DNA of 64,000 nucleotides from Bigelowiella natans CCMP2755 (Eukaryota > Cercozoa > Chlorarachniophyceae). The notes under the pieces were generated by a model that saw only the letters and a list, made by a program, of their open reading frames with translations, searched no databases and had not been told where the DNA came from. The position numbers and the translations under genes were made by a program. Shown in pieces: positions 11,047 through 23,215 of this stretch (within the stretch, counting starts at the first letter, position 1; each line of letters starts with the position of its first letter). The stretch lies in the NCBI GenBank assembly GCA_000320545.1, contig ADNK01000631.1:1-64000 (forward strand), read 5' to 3'.

Positions 11047-13868
11047 TTTAAAACGATTACAGCTGATAGTGATAGATGATGCCCCACTATAATAATCTGG
11101 ACGTTTCAGTCCCATAGTAATCGCACATACCATCATGCCTAGATTGATACTATATATCCATAAACACATGACAAATTAACATGCCTCTTCCGTTGTAGTA
11201 AGTTTTTCTTGTGAGTCATTCTTCGCTTTTTCTCGGATTTTGTCGGCTTCTTCCTCAGCAGTTCTTCGTGTTTCCTGAGCCTTATTGATCTCGCTCTGTA
11301 GCCTATTCTTCGCCTCGTCTCTCTTGTTCTTGATACTTTTTAACTCCCCCGTTATATCTGCCACCGACTTTAGCAGCTTTCGTATCTGCGCTTCAAGCTT
11401 TTGCTCGAGGCCCTTCATCTCTCTAACATGGGATTCCATTTGATGAAGTGCAGTCTTTTGCTTGCTTAATTGGCGTGTCAGCGCCTTAAATTCGTCTTTC
11501 TTTACTGAAAGATCCGCATTGAGCTTTGCCAATAGACCGCTGCTTTTCTTTTGGAATCGTTCTTCAACTTTGCGCATGTATGAGGAGGAGGGAGAAGAGG
11601 AGGAGGACAAAGAAGATGATGACGACAATAATGATGGGTTAGCAGTTATTTCCAGCGATGATTGCTTGACGTCGTAGTTTTGAACAACTGTAGGGAGGTT
11701 TTCATTATCATTGCCAGCACCATCGCCAATGCTTGAGTTTATGGCCCCTCTTCTTCCTCCTCCTCCTCCTCCTCCTCCACCATCACCACCACCACCACCA
11801 CCTATTCGCGCTGCTTCTACATGGTCCATAATCTGATCATTACGATCATTATCCTCGTATTTACTGTGTTGTTTTTTCGATCGCCGCAATCGTTGTCGTT
11901 CTTGTTCTCTTCTCCTTTCAGCCAATGATTTATGGGTAAGAAGGTAGGAGGAAATAGGGTCATCCTGATTCTTTCTGTTGTTGTCATCTCTTGCAATTAC
12001 TTCGACTTGTTTATTTTCCTTGGCTAATGCTTGTTGACGGTAAGTCTCGATGCTCTTTTCAAGGTTCTGAATCTCCCTATGGCGGTTTTTAAGTTTCTCC
12101 TCAGCTCTTCTAAGGTCATCCAGAGCTCTGGTTGCCTTCTCTTCTGCTATTGAAGCTTGCTCGGATCTACTCGAGATTTCCAGCTCTAGTTCTGCAACAC
12201 GTGCTTCCCCATTGGAGATCTGAGATTGGAATTCTCTCACCTGCTGCTGCCACATACCATGCCTCTTGGCTTCGTCCCGAGCAAGCTGCTCACGCCTCTC
12301 AACAAGTTGCTCAGTTGTCTTTTGTGTTTGTTCCTCAGCATGTCTAGCCCTGGCTTCAATCTGTAGTGCTCCATCATGCAGTCTCTGATTTGCTTCTAAC
12401 GAAGCTTTCAGCTTCGTTTCCAGGACTTTCATTTCGCCAATGAAGTGAGCGTTCTTTGTAGCATGTTCTTGTCTGAGTTGTTGAATCGTTCTTTCAAGCT
12501 CCTTGCATCGGTCGTCGGCAATATTCTGTGCCGCCTTTATCTTTGTGGCCTCCGACCTGATGTTGTCTATTACGCTACATGCCTTTGACACTGAGGAATC
12601 TAGAAGAGAAATGGCTTCAAAAAGCCGAGGAGGAGGAGGAGGAGGGGGAGACGGTTGCTGCAATTTGGATACTTGTTCTCCTTCTGCTGCTGCTGTGAAC
12701 GACGATGATGGCACCGACGAAGAAATATCTGACGAAATTCAATACCACAGTAAAGAAGAAGAAGAAGGGTGGAGAGGTATACAGAGGAGGAGGGGGCCAG
12801 AGGGAGGCGAGGAGATGTTTACACAGTATTGTAGTAAGTGTTGCTACTACTAAAATATCGTAATTGGAAATATTACATTTCTAGAAAAATATGGTAGTAA
12901 GTGTTGCTACTACTACCACAACTACGACTAGTAGTACTAACAACTACCGTAAGATGCGACATTAGTGGCGATCAGACATACAGTTAGGCGACAAATGACG
13001 ACAATGTTCTAGATGATCATGAAGCTCTGCGTAGTATTTCGACTTCCTATTTGTCCAAACACCACGAGTACTTATCTGTTGTTTGTGCATTACCTACTGC
13101 TGGTGGCGGTGGTGGAGGTGCATGTCGTCGTCCTTGCCCTATTTTGGACATCAACAAATCATTTCCTTTCAAAATACGGCCGACGGCGCTTTGGATTGAC
13201 GAGCATAGATCTTCGATAATTCGATCTTTTCGTATATAATCCATGCTTCTCCTCGTAGCCATAATCATCGTCTTCTTCTTCTTGTTCTTCTTCTCAGGAT
13301 CGTTGTGATTATCTGGGAGTTGACTTTCAAACATTTTGGTTTGCTCATCTTCTAAATGTTTGACAGTCTCCAATGCCTTCTTAAGCTCAAGATTTGAGCG
13401 AAGTAAGCGTCGATGTTGCGTTGTCCTCTCTTCTTCGATTTTAGATTTTAGCAACGTGATCGTTTCTTCTCTTGCTTTCACTTGTGCCTCAAGCTGCTGC
13501 TGTTTCTCCCGATCCAAGGCACTTTCAACAGTTTTCAAGTACGACTGCTCCGCCTTTTCAACCTGATGATGATTATAAGAATTATGAGGATAATGATGAT
13601 ATGAATGATGATGAAGATGATGATAATCAAAATAATTACGATCGCAATGAACAAGGGGGCGATGAATAAGCCAAGTACCACACTGAATCTATGCAGTATT
13701 GAACTGCTACTATTACTACTATCCGTTGTATGCACTCTCATAAATCAAATTGCTACGTGATTATTGTACACAGAGAATATATATTATAAGAGCACATTTC
13801 CAGAAATATTAGCCCCTTCCCTATACCGGCTCGTTGCTGAGTCCATATTTTCTACACTTTCTCTTTTG

Positions 13869-13911
<43 letters not shown>

Positions 13912-14252
13912 GTTATTGACTACAGTAACAGCACTGAGGTTTAGTATAACGAACCATCTCATCGATCATGCGCGCCTTGGCTGAAGATGAGTATTTTATG
14001 GACTCATCAACGGAAGTTGTTCCCACTGCTGCTAAATCGTTGGATAACGAAGGAGCAGATCTTTTAAATGTGGGTGATAGAGGTGATGATGATGATGATG
14101 GTGAATGCAGAGGGAATATAGAGGGAAAATTCCTTCCCGTGCTCATCGCCTCTGTTACTGCGCAAGAGAGAGCCAATTCGAGTCCCAACTCTATCAGAAT
14201 TTCCTACGACAATTTAAATATTTGTTTATGAGCGTAGTAACTGGTATTATTG

Positions 14253-14288
<36 letters not shown>

Positions 14289-16092
14289 TGTGTATGTGTT
14301 TGTGTGTGGCATCCATTAGAATGCTGAGGTACGTTAGAAGTCTTTGTTGTTGTATCAACGGAATTGCGTCGTCTCCCACCTTACTTACAAACTTCATTTC
14401 TTTGGGAGGAAGAACCATGGATTTTAAATCTTGCTCGCAGCCAGAGAACAAAATGCGCCGTCGCACACTTCCAACTGTTTTCAAGACAGTTTCTCTACGT
14501 TCTTTCACTGCTCTTATCTTGCTTTTTAAGACAGCTATTGCCCAATGAACGTGTTGAAGTTTCAGCTTCAGGTGATTGTTATACTTTTCGTCTTCCTCTT
14601 TTGCTGCATCTTTCTCCCCTTTTCGCTTCGAATGCTCAGTTGTTGGAATGTTTTCATGCATTTTTGTATTGCGGTTTATTTCTCCCCTTTTCTCCATGGG
14701 TGAAGGAGTATTTCTGATATTATTTTGGTCAATGGAGATCTTAGTTGCCTCGGATTGGGCGAGAAGCTCTCCAAGTTGATTTCGAAGTCCGTGCTCAAGC
14801 TTTCCAAGGAAAAAGTTTTGAAAGATTAAGCTGGCATCTCCTTCCGATACGATCTCATCCTCAGGATGATGACGAGGACCCCCCTTGGATTTTGACAGCA
14901 CGGAAGGGGGTGCGAAGGGAGTGGGATGGTCTTCCTCACGATTATAGGTGCTGTTGCGACGATTACCGCGATGACTCTGATGACGTCGGGAAGAAGAGGG
15001 GAGCTCGTCTTGATTACGAATAAAAGGAGTGGTGGCCGCAAATGGGTTACCTGTACGCACACTTGAGTCATTATTATGCACTCTTTCGAGGTAAATATGA
15101 TCAGATCTTATGCTGCCAGCATTACCTTCAGCAAGCCTGGGATGTGAGCCCGCAGCAGAAGCAGTAATATTCCACCAAGGATTGTCTATTTTGTATTCTG
15201 AGAAAAAATGCTTCATTTCTGCCACGTCTGCTATATATTTTTGCAGCTGCATCGATGTTTCACGGAGCTTCGCGTCGGCCAAACCTTTGCTTTCGCGAAG
15301 AGCTTTCATTTTCTGGCTTTGGTCGCTGAGTTTCTCCTGAAGCATCTGAATCTCCTTTTCAAGGCTGGTTGCATGCTTTTGTGCCTCTTTGTTTTTGGAA
15401 CCACCAATTTTAAGTTGCTCTTGAAGTTTTGAACATTCTTCTTGTAGTTCCTTCACGTTCCCTCTATGAAATTGGTCCTTTGCCATTTTGCGCTCATCCC
15501 ACTGTACGGCAACCCCGTCGAGAGAAAACAAGAATGGCATCCAATATATGCAAAACAGTCGGTAGTTATGCAGCTGGCATATTGGATTTCCAGAAAGTAT
15601 TAATGTTTGGAGATGAGGAATCTTCGCAATTCGTTTGACACTTTCCAAATTATTGATTCTATTGCAGGATAGATCCAAATGTCTCAGCTGTGAGCAGTCT
15701 TTTATGCACGAAGGAACTCGAGAGATATCGTTAAGGGACATCTTTAAAGACATCAAATTCTTCATTGAGGCTATTTTATCAATACTTGAGATCTTGTTCT
15801 TCGAGAGATTTAACTCTTTCAGGTGTCGGAGTACCTGCAATGCATTGATATCTCGAATTTCTGCTATTGCCTGTCCTGTCAGATTTAGCACCTCCAAACC
15901 AATGCATTCGTCTAAGCAGCCCTCCACCCGTCTTATTTTTCGATCTTCCTCAGGCCTAAACCGCAAATCTAAGGATTTTATCTGGCTGAGGTCCCTGATC
16001 CCAGCATGCTTTCGAATGACCTCCGTTGTGAGGTACCTTGTCCCGTACTGCCGCTCTAAACTGTTACCGACGGCGAGTTTACCTTCTTCCAT
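7561..16092 (-). CDS. CNTRL-like: Centriolin-like LRR and coiled-coil centriole protein
   Basis: Large minus-strand exons cover about 16092-14235, about 14231-13913, about 13559-13102, 12747 to about 11176, about 10946-8274 and about 8169-7561, roughly 2,400 residues in all. Centriolin of animals has about 2,300. Residues about 20-200 are leucine-rich repeats (GLEVLNLTGQAIAEIRDI, HLKELNLSKNKISSIDKI, HLQTLILSGNPICQL). The opening YGTRYLTTEVIRK and the later YKIDNPWW resemble centriolin, and the rest is coiled coil. Centriolin sits at the maturation end of the mother centriole and acts in cytokinesis and cilium anchoring, so the cell very probably has basal bodies. The join at 13101-12748 is phase-consistent; the joins near 14235 and 11176 are not resolved. 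Low-complexity Ser, Gly, Gln/His and Asp/Glu tracts expanded from trinucleotide repeats interrupt the coiled coil. Confidence 0.75.
8981..9026. repeat. (CTG)n(GGT)n tract coding poly-Gln/poly-His
   Basis: About 10 CTG units followed by five GGT units lie inside an exon of the centriolin-like gene. On the coding strand they read as (CAC)n(CAG)n and give a His run followed by a Gln run. A repeat of this kind is prone to length change. Confidence 0.9.
13871..13908. repeat. (CT)n microsatellite
   Basis: About 36 bp of CT repeat in a predicted intron of the centriolin-like gene, on the acceptor side of the exon near 13913-14231 and read as GA on the coding strand. Confidence 0.9.
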
Positions 16093-16371
16093 ATTTTGTA
16101 TTAATATATCTCCGGTAGATCTATGTGAAAGTTCTGCGTCGCTTATAGCTCTAGGGCAAGAGAGGAATCATCGAAAGGGTAAGTTAAGTGGTGGGGCAAA
16201 ACGAAGTGGTTCCCGCCATTTCTCCGCAGGGTGTGTGTTGTTATTGTTGCGATGCTGTTATGCTTTCTATGGGTTAAATCGTGGTTGAAATCCCATTCTT
16301 ACCCCGCTGATCCAGTTTTGAGGATTAGTTGGAGTTTTCACCACGATTTGACCTAAAAAAACAAAGCTATA

Positions 16372-16471
<100 letters not shown>

Positions 16472-16565
16472 CCTTACAGCCACACTCTTGGGAAGTGAAC
16501 ACAATGGCATCACTCACTCTGCATGGCTGCGGTGAATCAACGTAGCTGGGAAGAGAATAACTAAC

Positions 16566-16814
16566 ATGGCGCCTGCCATGCGCCATCTCGCCTTTTTACT
16601 GATCCTGTCCGCCTCCCCAGTCACATGCACGTACTTTCGTGACTGTGATGCACAGTTGGATAAGGAAAAAGGGCCATTTGGTAGCCCCACGTTTGTGAAT
16701 GAGACATGGGGGAAGACTTTGTTCTGGAGCCTCGTGCCACCTGGGGTATAATTCAGATTATTCTACGTGTATACGTACATGTGTATGCATTTTCTTTATT
16801 GTTTGTCAGTGTGT

Positions 16815-16857
<43 letters not shown>

Positions 16858-17930
16858 AACGTAGTCCGTGTTCGCTTGTGTCCTCCGCTCTAGAAAGTGT
16901 ATATGTGATCGTGTATATGCGTAATCTTTGAATCTGTTTGGATTTCCTTAAACTCTGAACCCTAGCATCATAGAATAAACGAATCTCCTTATATTCCAAT
17001 ATACTAACGGAGAAAGCAGTGGCTTACCGATCAACTAAATCATTTCACAATGATGTCTCAGAACGATACTTTACCTCTGATCGTCTTCATGCACGGCAGC
17101 ACAGGGCAATGGGAGTTTTACAACGAGAACCTTGAGTTGTATGCTAGCCACGGCGCAGTCGTGGTGTTTCCTTTCATAAAGTACGATTTCTAGATGATGA
17201 CATCTAACATTATCAACATGAACATTGTCATCGTCGTAATGATCATTTTCCTCGTTAATATCATCATCGCCACCAATACTGAAATCCAGGCTATTAGTAA
17301 GCATTTCCCAGAAACATGAGTTTAAATGATAATGTTGTTAGAAATCCTGAGGGTGATAAGAAACCCTTTACTCTTAACACTGATGGGAGGTATCTCGTCA
17401 AGGTAGCTCATAAGAAATAATGTGATGATTATGATGATGCTGAAGCTGTTGTTGTTGTTGCCGCTGCTGCTGCTGATGAACTGAAGGTGGTGATGATAAT
17501 GACGACGACGATGATGATTGGTGATGATAACGATGATAATTGTAATCATGATGATGATGATGATGATGATTATGACAGTAATGATGACGATAACAATAAT
17601 AATAATAATAAGAAGAATAAGGATGATTATGATGGTGATGATTATGATGATAATAATGATGATAATGGTTTATATGCTTAGACTCTTTCGAATTTTTACG
17701 CTGTTTTGTGTATTTTAAATTGATACATCAGGCTATCAATTATGCTCTAAACATGACAAAGAACGGGTCAAGTGCATTCTTCAATAGGGTTGATGCACAT
17801 AACATTGTTATAGCAGGTATGATATTTAGCACACAACATTCATATATCTTGATCAAAACACAGTCATGCATAGCACAATTTGAAATATATTCATGACAAC
17901 GCAATCTACACACATACACACACACACACA

Positions 17931-17977
<47 letters not shown>

Positions 17978-18612
17978 TAAGCGCAAGTCGAACTTCTAAT
18001 GTGACCATCATCATTAAAGTCAAACTAAGACGAATATCATTTCTTCAGGACATAGCATGGGAGCAACTTGCTCGATCGAAGCGTCAAAAACTCTATTAGA
18101 AGAAAAAGCAATCAAGCTCACAGTTGCTCAACACCCAGGCGTGTGTGGCCCATTCGGCCCCCCCCCCCTCCCATCAACATGGATGCCTACGGCATTGGCA
18201 AGTGTAGCAAAAGCCCATCCTGTCCTATTCACAACTGCAACGAATGATGGAGCTTTCTGGCCTGCTCCCCACACAGCCGAACACGAGTATGGATGTTTTA
18301 AAAAGGCAATGGGGGGCAACAAAAAGAATGACACCGCTGACATTACCCGGCAAGGCTGCTTTCATAGCGTTTAGTGCAGATGCCTGCAATCAGGACGGGG
18401 ATAGACAACCTATCATCAAGGATGGAGGGCACAACTGCCCTACAAAGTTCAAGAATGGAGGTGCGCCAGAGACTCCATGGGTGATGACCGCGTTTAAATT
18501 GTATGCACAGTTCGCAGGTTCGAAAGCCTCAAAGTGCTACAACATGCTGTGGGGTGATGACGCCGACAGTTTGAAGAATTCAAAGGATGCTGACGTGGTC
18601 GACTTGCGTTAG
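16566..18612 (+). CDS. Secreted alpha/beta hydrolase with a frame break
   Basis: Five exons join in phase: 16566-16745, 17062-17180, 17342-17402, 17732-17816 and 18049-18612. The N-terminus (MRHLAFLLILSASPVTC) is a signal peptide, so the enzyme is probably exported. LIVFMHGSTGQWEFY gives the HG oxyanion turn, GHSMGA the nucleophile elbow with its Ser (split across exons 4/5), TTATNDGAFWP a likely acidic residue, and KDGGHNCP the catalytic His. The family resembles dienelactone-hydrolase/cutinase-like lipases and polyesterases of protists; the substrate is unknown. The frame carrying the Ser ends at 18374, while the frame carrying the His continues from before 18304 to the stop at 18612, so a +1 change is needed between about 18304 and 18372. 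A G6 run at 18311-18316 is a candidate site. I see no splice pair that repairs it. It is either a sequencing indel or a recent pseudogene. Confidence 0.75.
16815..16855. repeat. (GT)n microsatellite in hydrolase intron 1
   Basis: About 40 bp of GT repeat in the first intron of the alpha/beta hydrolase gene. Confidence 0.9.
17935..17975. repeat. (CA)n(TA)n microsatellite in hydrolase intron 4
   Basis: A CA run followed by about 36 bp of TA repeat just before exon 5 of the alpha/beta hydrolase gene. Confidence 0.9.
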
Positions 18613-19220
18613 ATGTCGTTGTAGCACTCTCACTGATGTCAGATTTAACTAGTTAATCACACGACAATGCTAGTACACATTGCATACCATTGTTGTGACT
18701 CGTGCAACGCAAACAAGTAGTTTTGGCTCGCTACGCTGCCTGCGCATGGCTGTGGCATCACATCATCATTGACTACTGCTCTTAGTATGACAATGTGGAG
18801 GCTCTATAGTGCTAGCGTGCTAGCTGCTATCTATTTGTCTAGTCATCGGAATCGTGTTGCATGCTAACATGTGTGTTGCCTAATCATGACGTACAAATGA
18901 GTTGTTCCAGCATCTGTCTAAGATGAAATTATTGCCCTGATATATATACTAATGCATACATGTGCGCATCTGTTTCACTCACGACATGCTCATGCTGCAA
19001 CTACTGAACCCATTATCAATGTGTATGTATACATATAGTGTGAATTCTACGTACAGCATGCACTAGTATGGCTGCCCACACCATATTGTTCATCAAATTT
19101 TCCTGCATTAGGAATACCAACAAATTCTGCACTCTGATGCCCACGATCCTACTGTATGCACTCGTAATTCATTGTTAATGCCAGTACGTCTTCAAGACAA
19201 CAATTATCCATGTGGCTTGG

Positions 19221-19289
<69 letters not shown>

Positions 19290-19290
19290 T
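18613..19290. other. Convergent intergenic region ending in (CA)n(TA)n
   Basis: No exon is visible between the alpha/beta hydrolase stop (+) and the aldo-keto reductase stop (-). A compound CA/TA microsatellite at about 19221-19287 abuts the reductase stop codon. Confidence 0.6.
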
Positions 19291-20336
19291 TCATAGTTTA
19301 CAAAGAGTGTCTACACGCTGCAACTGATCCTCTGTGAGGGATTTGCAAAGTCTTCTCGCCTCAGTTAATCCCTCCAATCTTTCGATCTTTCTCATCCCAA
19401 CAATATGAGCAATGCACGGCCAACGTCTGCACATGATGATTCCACATAAAAGTTGAGTATTATACGAGATTCTTTTGCGATAAGATCCTGGACTCAATTT
19501 TAATTATTATAGGAACATCGATCAAAAATATATTGAAAAAAATTTTCTTCTTACCGTCGCATCCACGCGAGAACGAGTGCATGCGGGCTGTTCGCTCCAA
19601 CAATCTTCGCAATCTCTTTTACTTCTGGAAAGTCTTCGGTGAAGCACCTCCTTCCATCACGCGCCTAAACATCATATTATTTAATGAAGATGCCTTCTCG
19701 TAGTGTCAGTGAGTGTGTAACTTAGTAGTATGCTGCTAAATGGGCAGTGGTTATTTGGTTATTCTCACACATCTATCTCCTATCATAATCCACTGTTCTA
19801 AAGCCCCCCTCCCTAACCCTTTCTCCCATTGACACCACCACGTATAAAAAGAGAGAGAGCTGTATGAGCTACTAGAAAGCAGAACAAGCTGCGATTAAAG
19901 CGATTGAGAAAAATCACCTTCAACCCTCCAAAGACTCCATGAGGAAGAAACAGCATACCTTCTGATTTGCAGAAATTTAACACACCACGGCGAGAAGAGA
20001 GAGGCTCCGAAGCTCTCATTTTCCTTCCTGCATTGATATCATACAAAGAGAAAGAGCACTGTGTACAGGCCAATCTACAACCAGACGCTGCAGATGCCAT
20101 CTTGATTTGAGAGACCGAGGCATTGCAAATTCCAAGATGTGAAATCTGATAAGAAAATAAAGAGATTATGGATGATGAGAAGAAGAGGTGTGTCGCGTCA
20201 GATGAGGCAGTGATGTACTATGTATAGTAATCATTTTCACGATCAGCGATTATGTAAGGATAGATAGCAAGCAATCGTTGTGGTTGCTGTTGTTGTTGCT
20301 GTTGATGTTGTAGTAGTGGTAGTAGTAGTAGTAGTT

Positions 20337-20367
<31 letters not shown>

Positions 20368-20776
20368 CAGCGACAACAAGTAACAAACATGTATCCCAGT
20401 ACTACCAGTCCTTCTCTTTTAAGCTTTGCGACTCTTTTGAATATAGCAGCTAGTTTTATCCCTGGTAGCACAACAGCAGTGTAAGAAATAGACACCGTCG
20501 TAGTAGGAGTAATAGTAGTAGTAGTAGTAGTAGTAGTAGTATATTAAATAGTAACTAACACCTACTTGTTCTACTCCTACTACTAGTACCATGTCTATCC
20601 TTAGATGGGGGATGATGCAGCATCCATATCGTAATAGGCCCAAAGGCATAGTGCCAATTTAGTGCTCTGTTTATATGCATGCTACCGTCATTTTTGTGAA
20701 TATGTCATTAACACGGTATCTCACATCACTCAATTCGCGGGTATATTAAGGGAACTACAAGCGACATAAGAACAAG

Positions 20777-20826
<50 letters not shown>

Positions 20827-22838
20827 TAGTAAAGAAGATGATAAAGATGATGATTGTCAGCATTATCACCTATCCGCAAATCATTTAATGCATCTTACTA
20901 GAAATCAGAAGCTTACTCGCTCCCTCCTCTCCCTCTCACTACTATTACCTGTAGCTGCCTCGAATGCAAGATTCAATGGCATTTGGTGTCATATCACCCT
21001 CTCTCCAACCAGTGGAAGTCTCATTAATACGACGGAATCCTCCCTGTCATACGATAGAAGTGTTATCATCACCGCTTTAATGATAGAAAATCTACTCATC
21101 ATCGAGTACATGGCCTTGTCCATCATCATCATCATCATCATTCTCCTCATCATCATCTTTACGCTCATGTTTCCTGCTCTATTCTCCTTCCTACACAACA
21201 AGCACTATTATTCTCCCACTGCCACCTTCGTAGCGACTACTACTCCAGAAAGAACGTTTTTTGCGTCGTTGCTAATGGAGAACTCATCGCAACTTTTATT
21301 GGGGATCTTATCGGCTACTGTTGATGATGTGCTGGCATTGAGCATGGAATATTCTGCAAATACCTGCATTTTGAAATGCATTTAACACGGCCTATCAGAT
21401 GACCATCATTGTTTGTTTGCACGTAGACTACCATATGTCTGAATATGTGTATGTGTGTGCGTTTAATGTATCACATGACGAGGAGTTCCGCTATGAATTG
21501 AGTTAATACCTCGGAAAGAAGCTCTTCGGTGTAGTGCAGCTGATGCGGGTTGGGCGAGTACGTGTCTGCAGTATCGAATAGTTGCACACCTTCCACCAAA
21601 GCTTTTCTGAGCAGTTTCTTCGCGGCTGTACGAGAGAGCGCTTTTGCCGGATCTGGGTATTTTACTGACATGGCCAGTGTTCCTACTCCGAACGAATCAA
21701 ACTTTGTCCATAGCTCATTTCTACAAGAGGAGGAGTGTAAAAACACATGGCATAGAGTGAGACTATATTTTAGATGACATATATTGCCCAAGATGGCGGA
21801 TGAGATGGAATGATTGGGAACGAAGACATCGAATGATAAGATAATGATGATGGTGATGGTGGTGGTGGTATATGGTAGTTGTAGTAATAGCCATAGTAAC
21901 AAATATCCTACTAGAACCACTGCTACCACCTTACGTTCTTTTGTCGTAATCTTGAAGAGGCAGTGGATGAGGTTTTTGCTGCTACTGCTGCTGCTGCTGC
22001 TTGAGTAGTTACTGTAGCAGTAGGTGGTAGGTAGGATGACGCAAAATCATTCTCAATTTTATTCCGCTTGATTTTTACAGTATTAGGCCCTTTCGAGTAA
22101 TCAGTACTTGTGTTTGTGGTCGTTGGGGATGCGGAGGAGGAAGAGGAAGAGTCAATAGCAAAAGTAGCTAAATTAAGGCGTTTTCTATGTTTCATGCTCT
22201 CTGAGATCCATTCAGGCGACACAACCGCTATTTTACTTCTATTTCTAAATTCGTATGCTGCAGCTGAAGAGCTTTTGTAAATCTTAGATCGAATTATAAC
22301 ATCCTGTACATTAATATATCCATTAGTCAAAATCTTCGATCCACAGCATTATATCGTATCGTATGGCCGTGTTGCGTATCATGGAAATATAACATCAATA
22401 ATAATCACAAATTTACTATAATATATTTACACTTACTGGTGGTGGTGTTGATAAGATAGTCGCAGGAGAAACAGAGGACGATGCACTTTCTATCCTCCGC
22501 CTCTTCTTCTTTTTCTTAACCCCCCTCCCCGGGAGCTCTACGATTTCCCCCCCCTCTCTTTTAATGATTGACTCGAGTATCAGAGCTCGGACTCTCGGCA
22601 GATCTATGCCTCCTGGAATTATGCCAATTCGTAAATCACTGAATAGCATCAGTTTCTTGCCGGTCCCTCCCGAGGAGACTAGAGTAGAAGAATCATTTGT
22701 TGTTCTTTTGCTCCTCCCTGCTTTGCCGCTGCTGCTAATTTGACAGCACAAGGCGGTGCTGGCCACAACATTCTTTTCTTGACACCGTCCTCCCTTTTCC
22801 ATCTTCTTCTGTTCGTTCTTTCCCCCTTTTAAACGCAT
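19291..22838 (-). CDS. BRCT domain fused to aldo-keto reductase
   Basis: Ten exons on the minus strand have consistent phases: 22838-22437, 22303-21930, 21720-21510, 21363-21226, 21043-20949, 20666-20590, 20461-20406, 20145-19918, 19664-19555, 19426-19291. They give 608 residues. Residues about 63-185 form a BRCT fold close to the DNA polymerase lambda/mu/TdT type (LFSDLRIGIIPGGIDLPRVR, then RSKIAVVSPEWISESMKHRK), interrupted by a basic insert. A Ser/Ala/Thr-rich linker leads to a complete aldo-keto reductase barrel. Its catalytic Asp/Tyr are in FDTADTYSP, the Lys in VVVATK, the His in WMLHHPPSK, and later motifs are HLGICNAS and FLPHGVFGG. BRCT modules bind phosphopeptides or DNA-repair partners; AKRs reduce carbonyls with NADPH. 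The fused link uses donor AAG|GTGGTA at 21930/21929 and is in frame. A stronger donor three codons' reach upstream would be out of phase, so two separate genes remain possible. Confidence 0.8.
20303..20366. repeat. (TAG)n microsatellite in AKR intron
   Basis: A GTA/TAG trinucleotide array within the intron between AKR exons 7 and 8. A second array at 20511-20540 lies in the intron between exons 6 and 7, and a TA array lies at 20780-20822. Confidence 0.9.
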
Positions 22839-23215
22839 GGTCGTAGTCAGGGCAGGGACGGAAAATAGAGTCGGAGGAGGGAGGGGGTTCTTCGAAGAAC
22901 GTGTGCTCTAATTTCTTATTTTCCGATGGTATGCAGTTGTTGGTAGTGTTGGGAACTTATTTCTGCTGAAGTCATAATTATTCCCTGTAACATCGTAATT
23001 TAAAAATTGAGAGTTTTCCAAGGTCTATCGCTGGGTGCGACTGACTACTTGTGACACGTACCCTGCAGCCTGCAGCACTACCTTTAAAATCACAATTTCC
23101 CGTGGATGGATAGCTGCTGCACACCCACATGCTTTGACAAAGCACTATAGCTAGCAGACACTTAATGTACTACTGAGGTTTTTCGCACAGAAGTTTCTCT
23201 CACTTTTTGTTCGTG
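22839..23215. promoter_or_regulatory. Shared upstream region of BRCT-AKR and G-alpha genes
   Basis: The two genes are divergent with 377 bp between start codons, so both promoters must lie here. No TATA box or repeated motif stands out. Confidence 0.4.
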
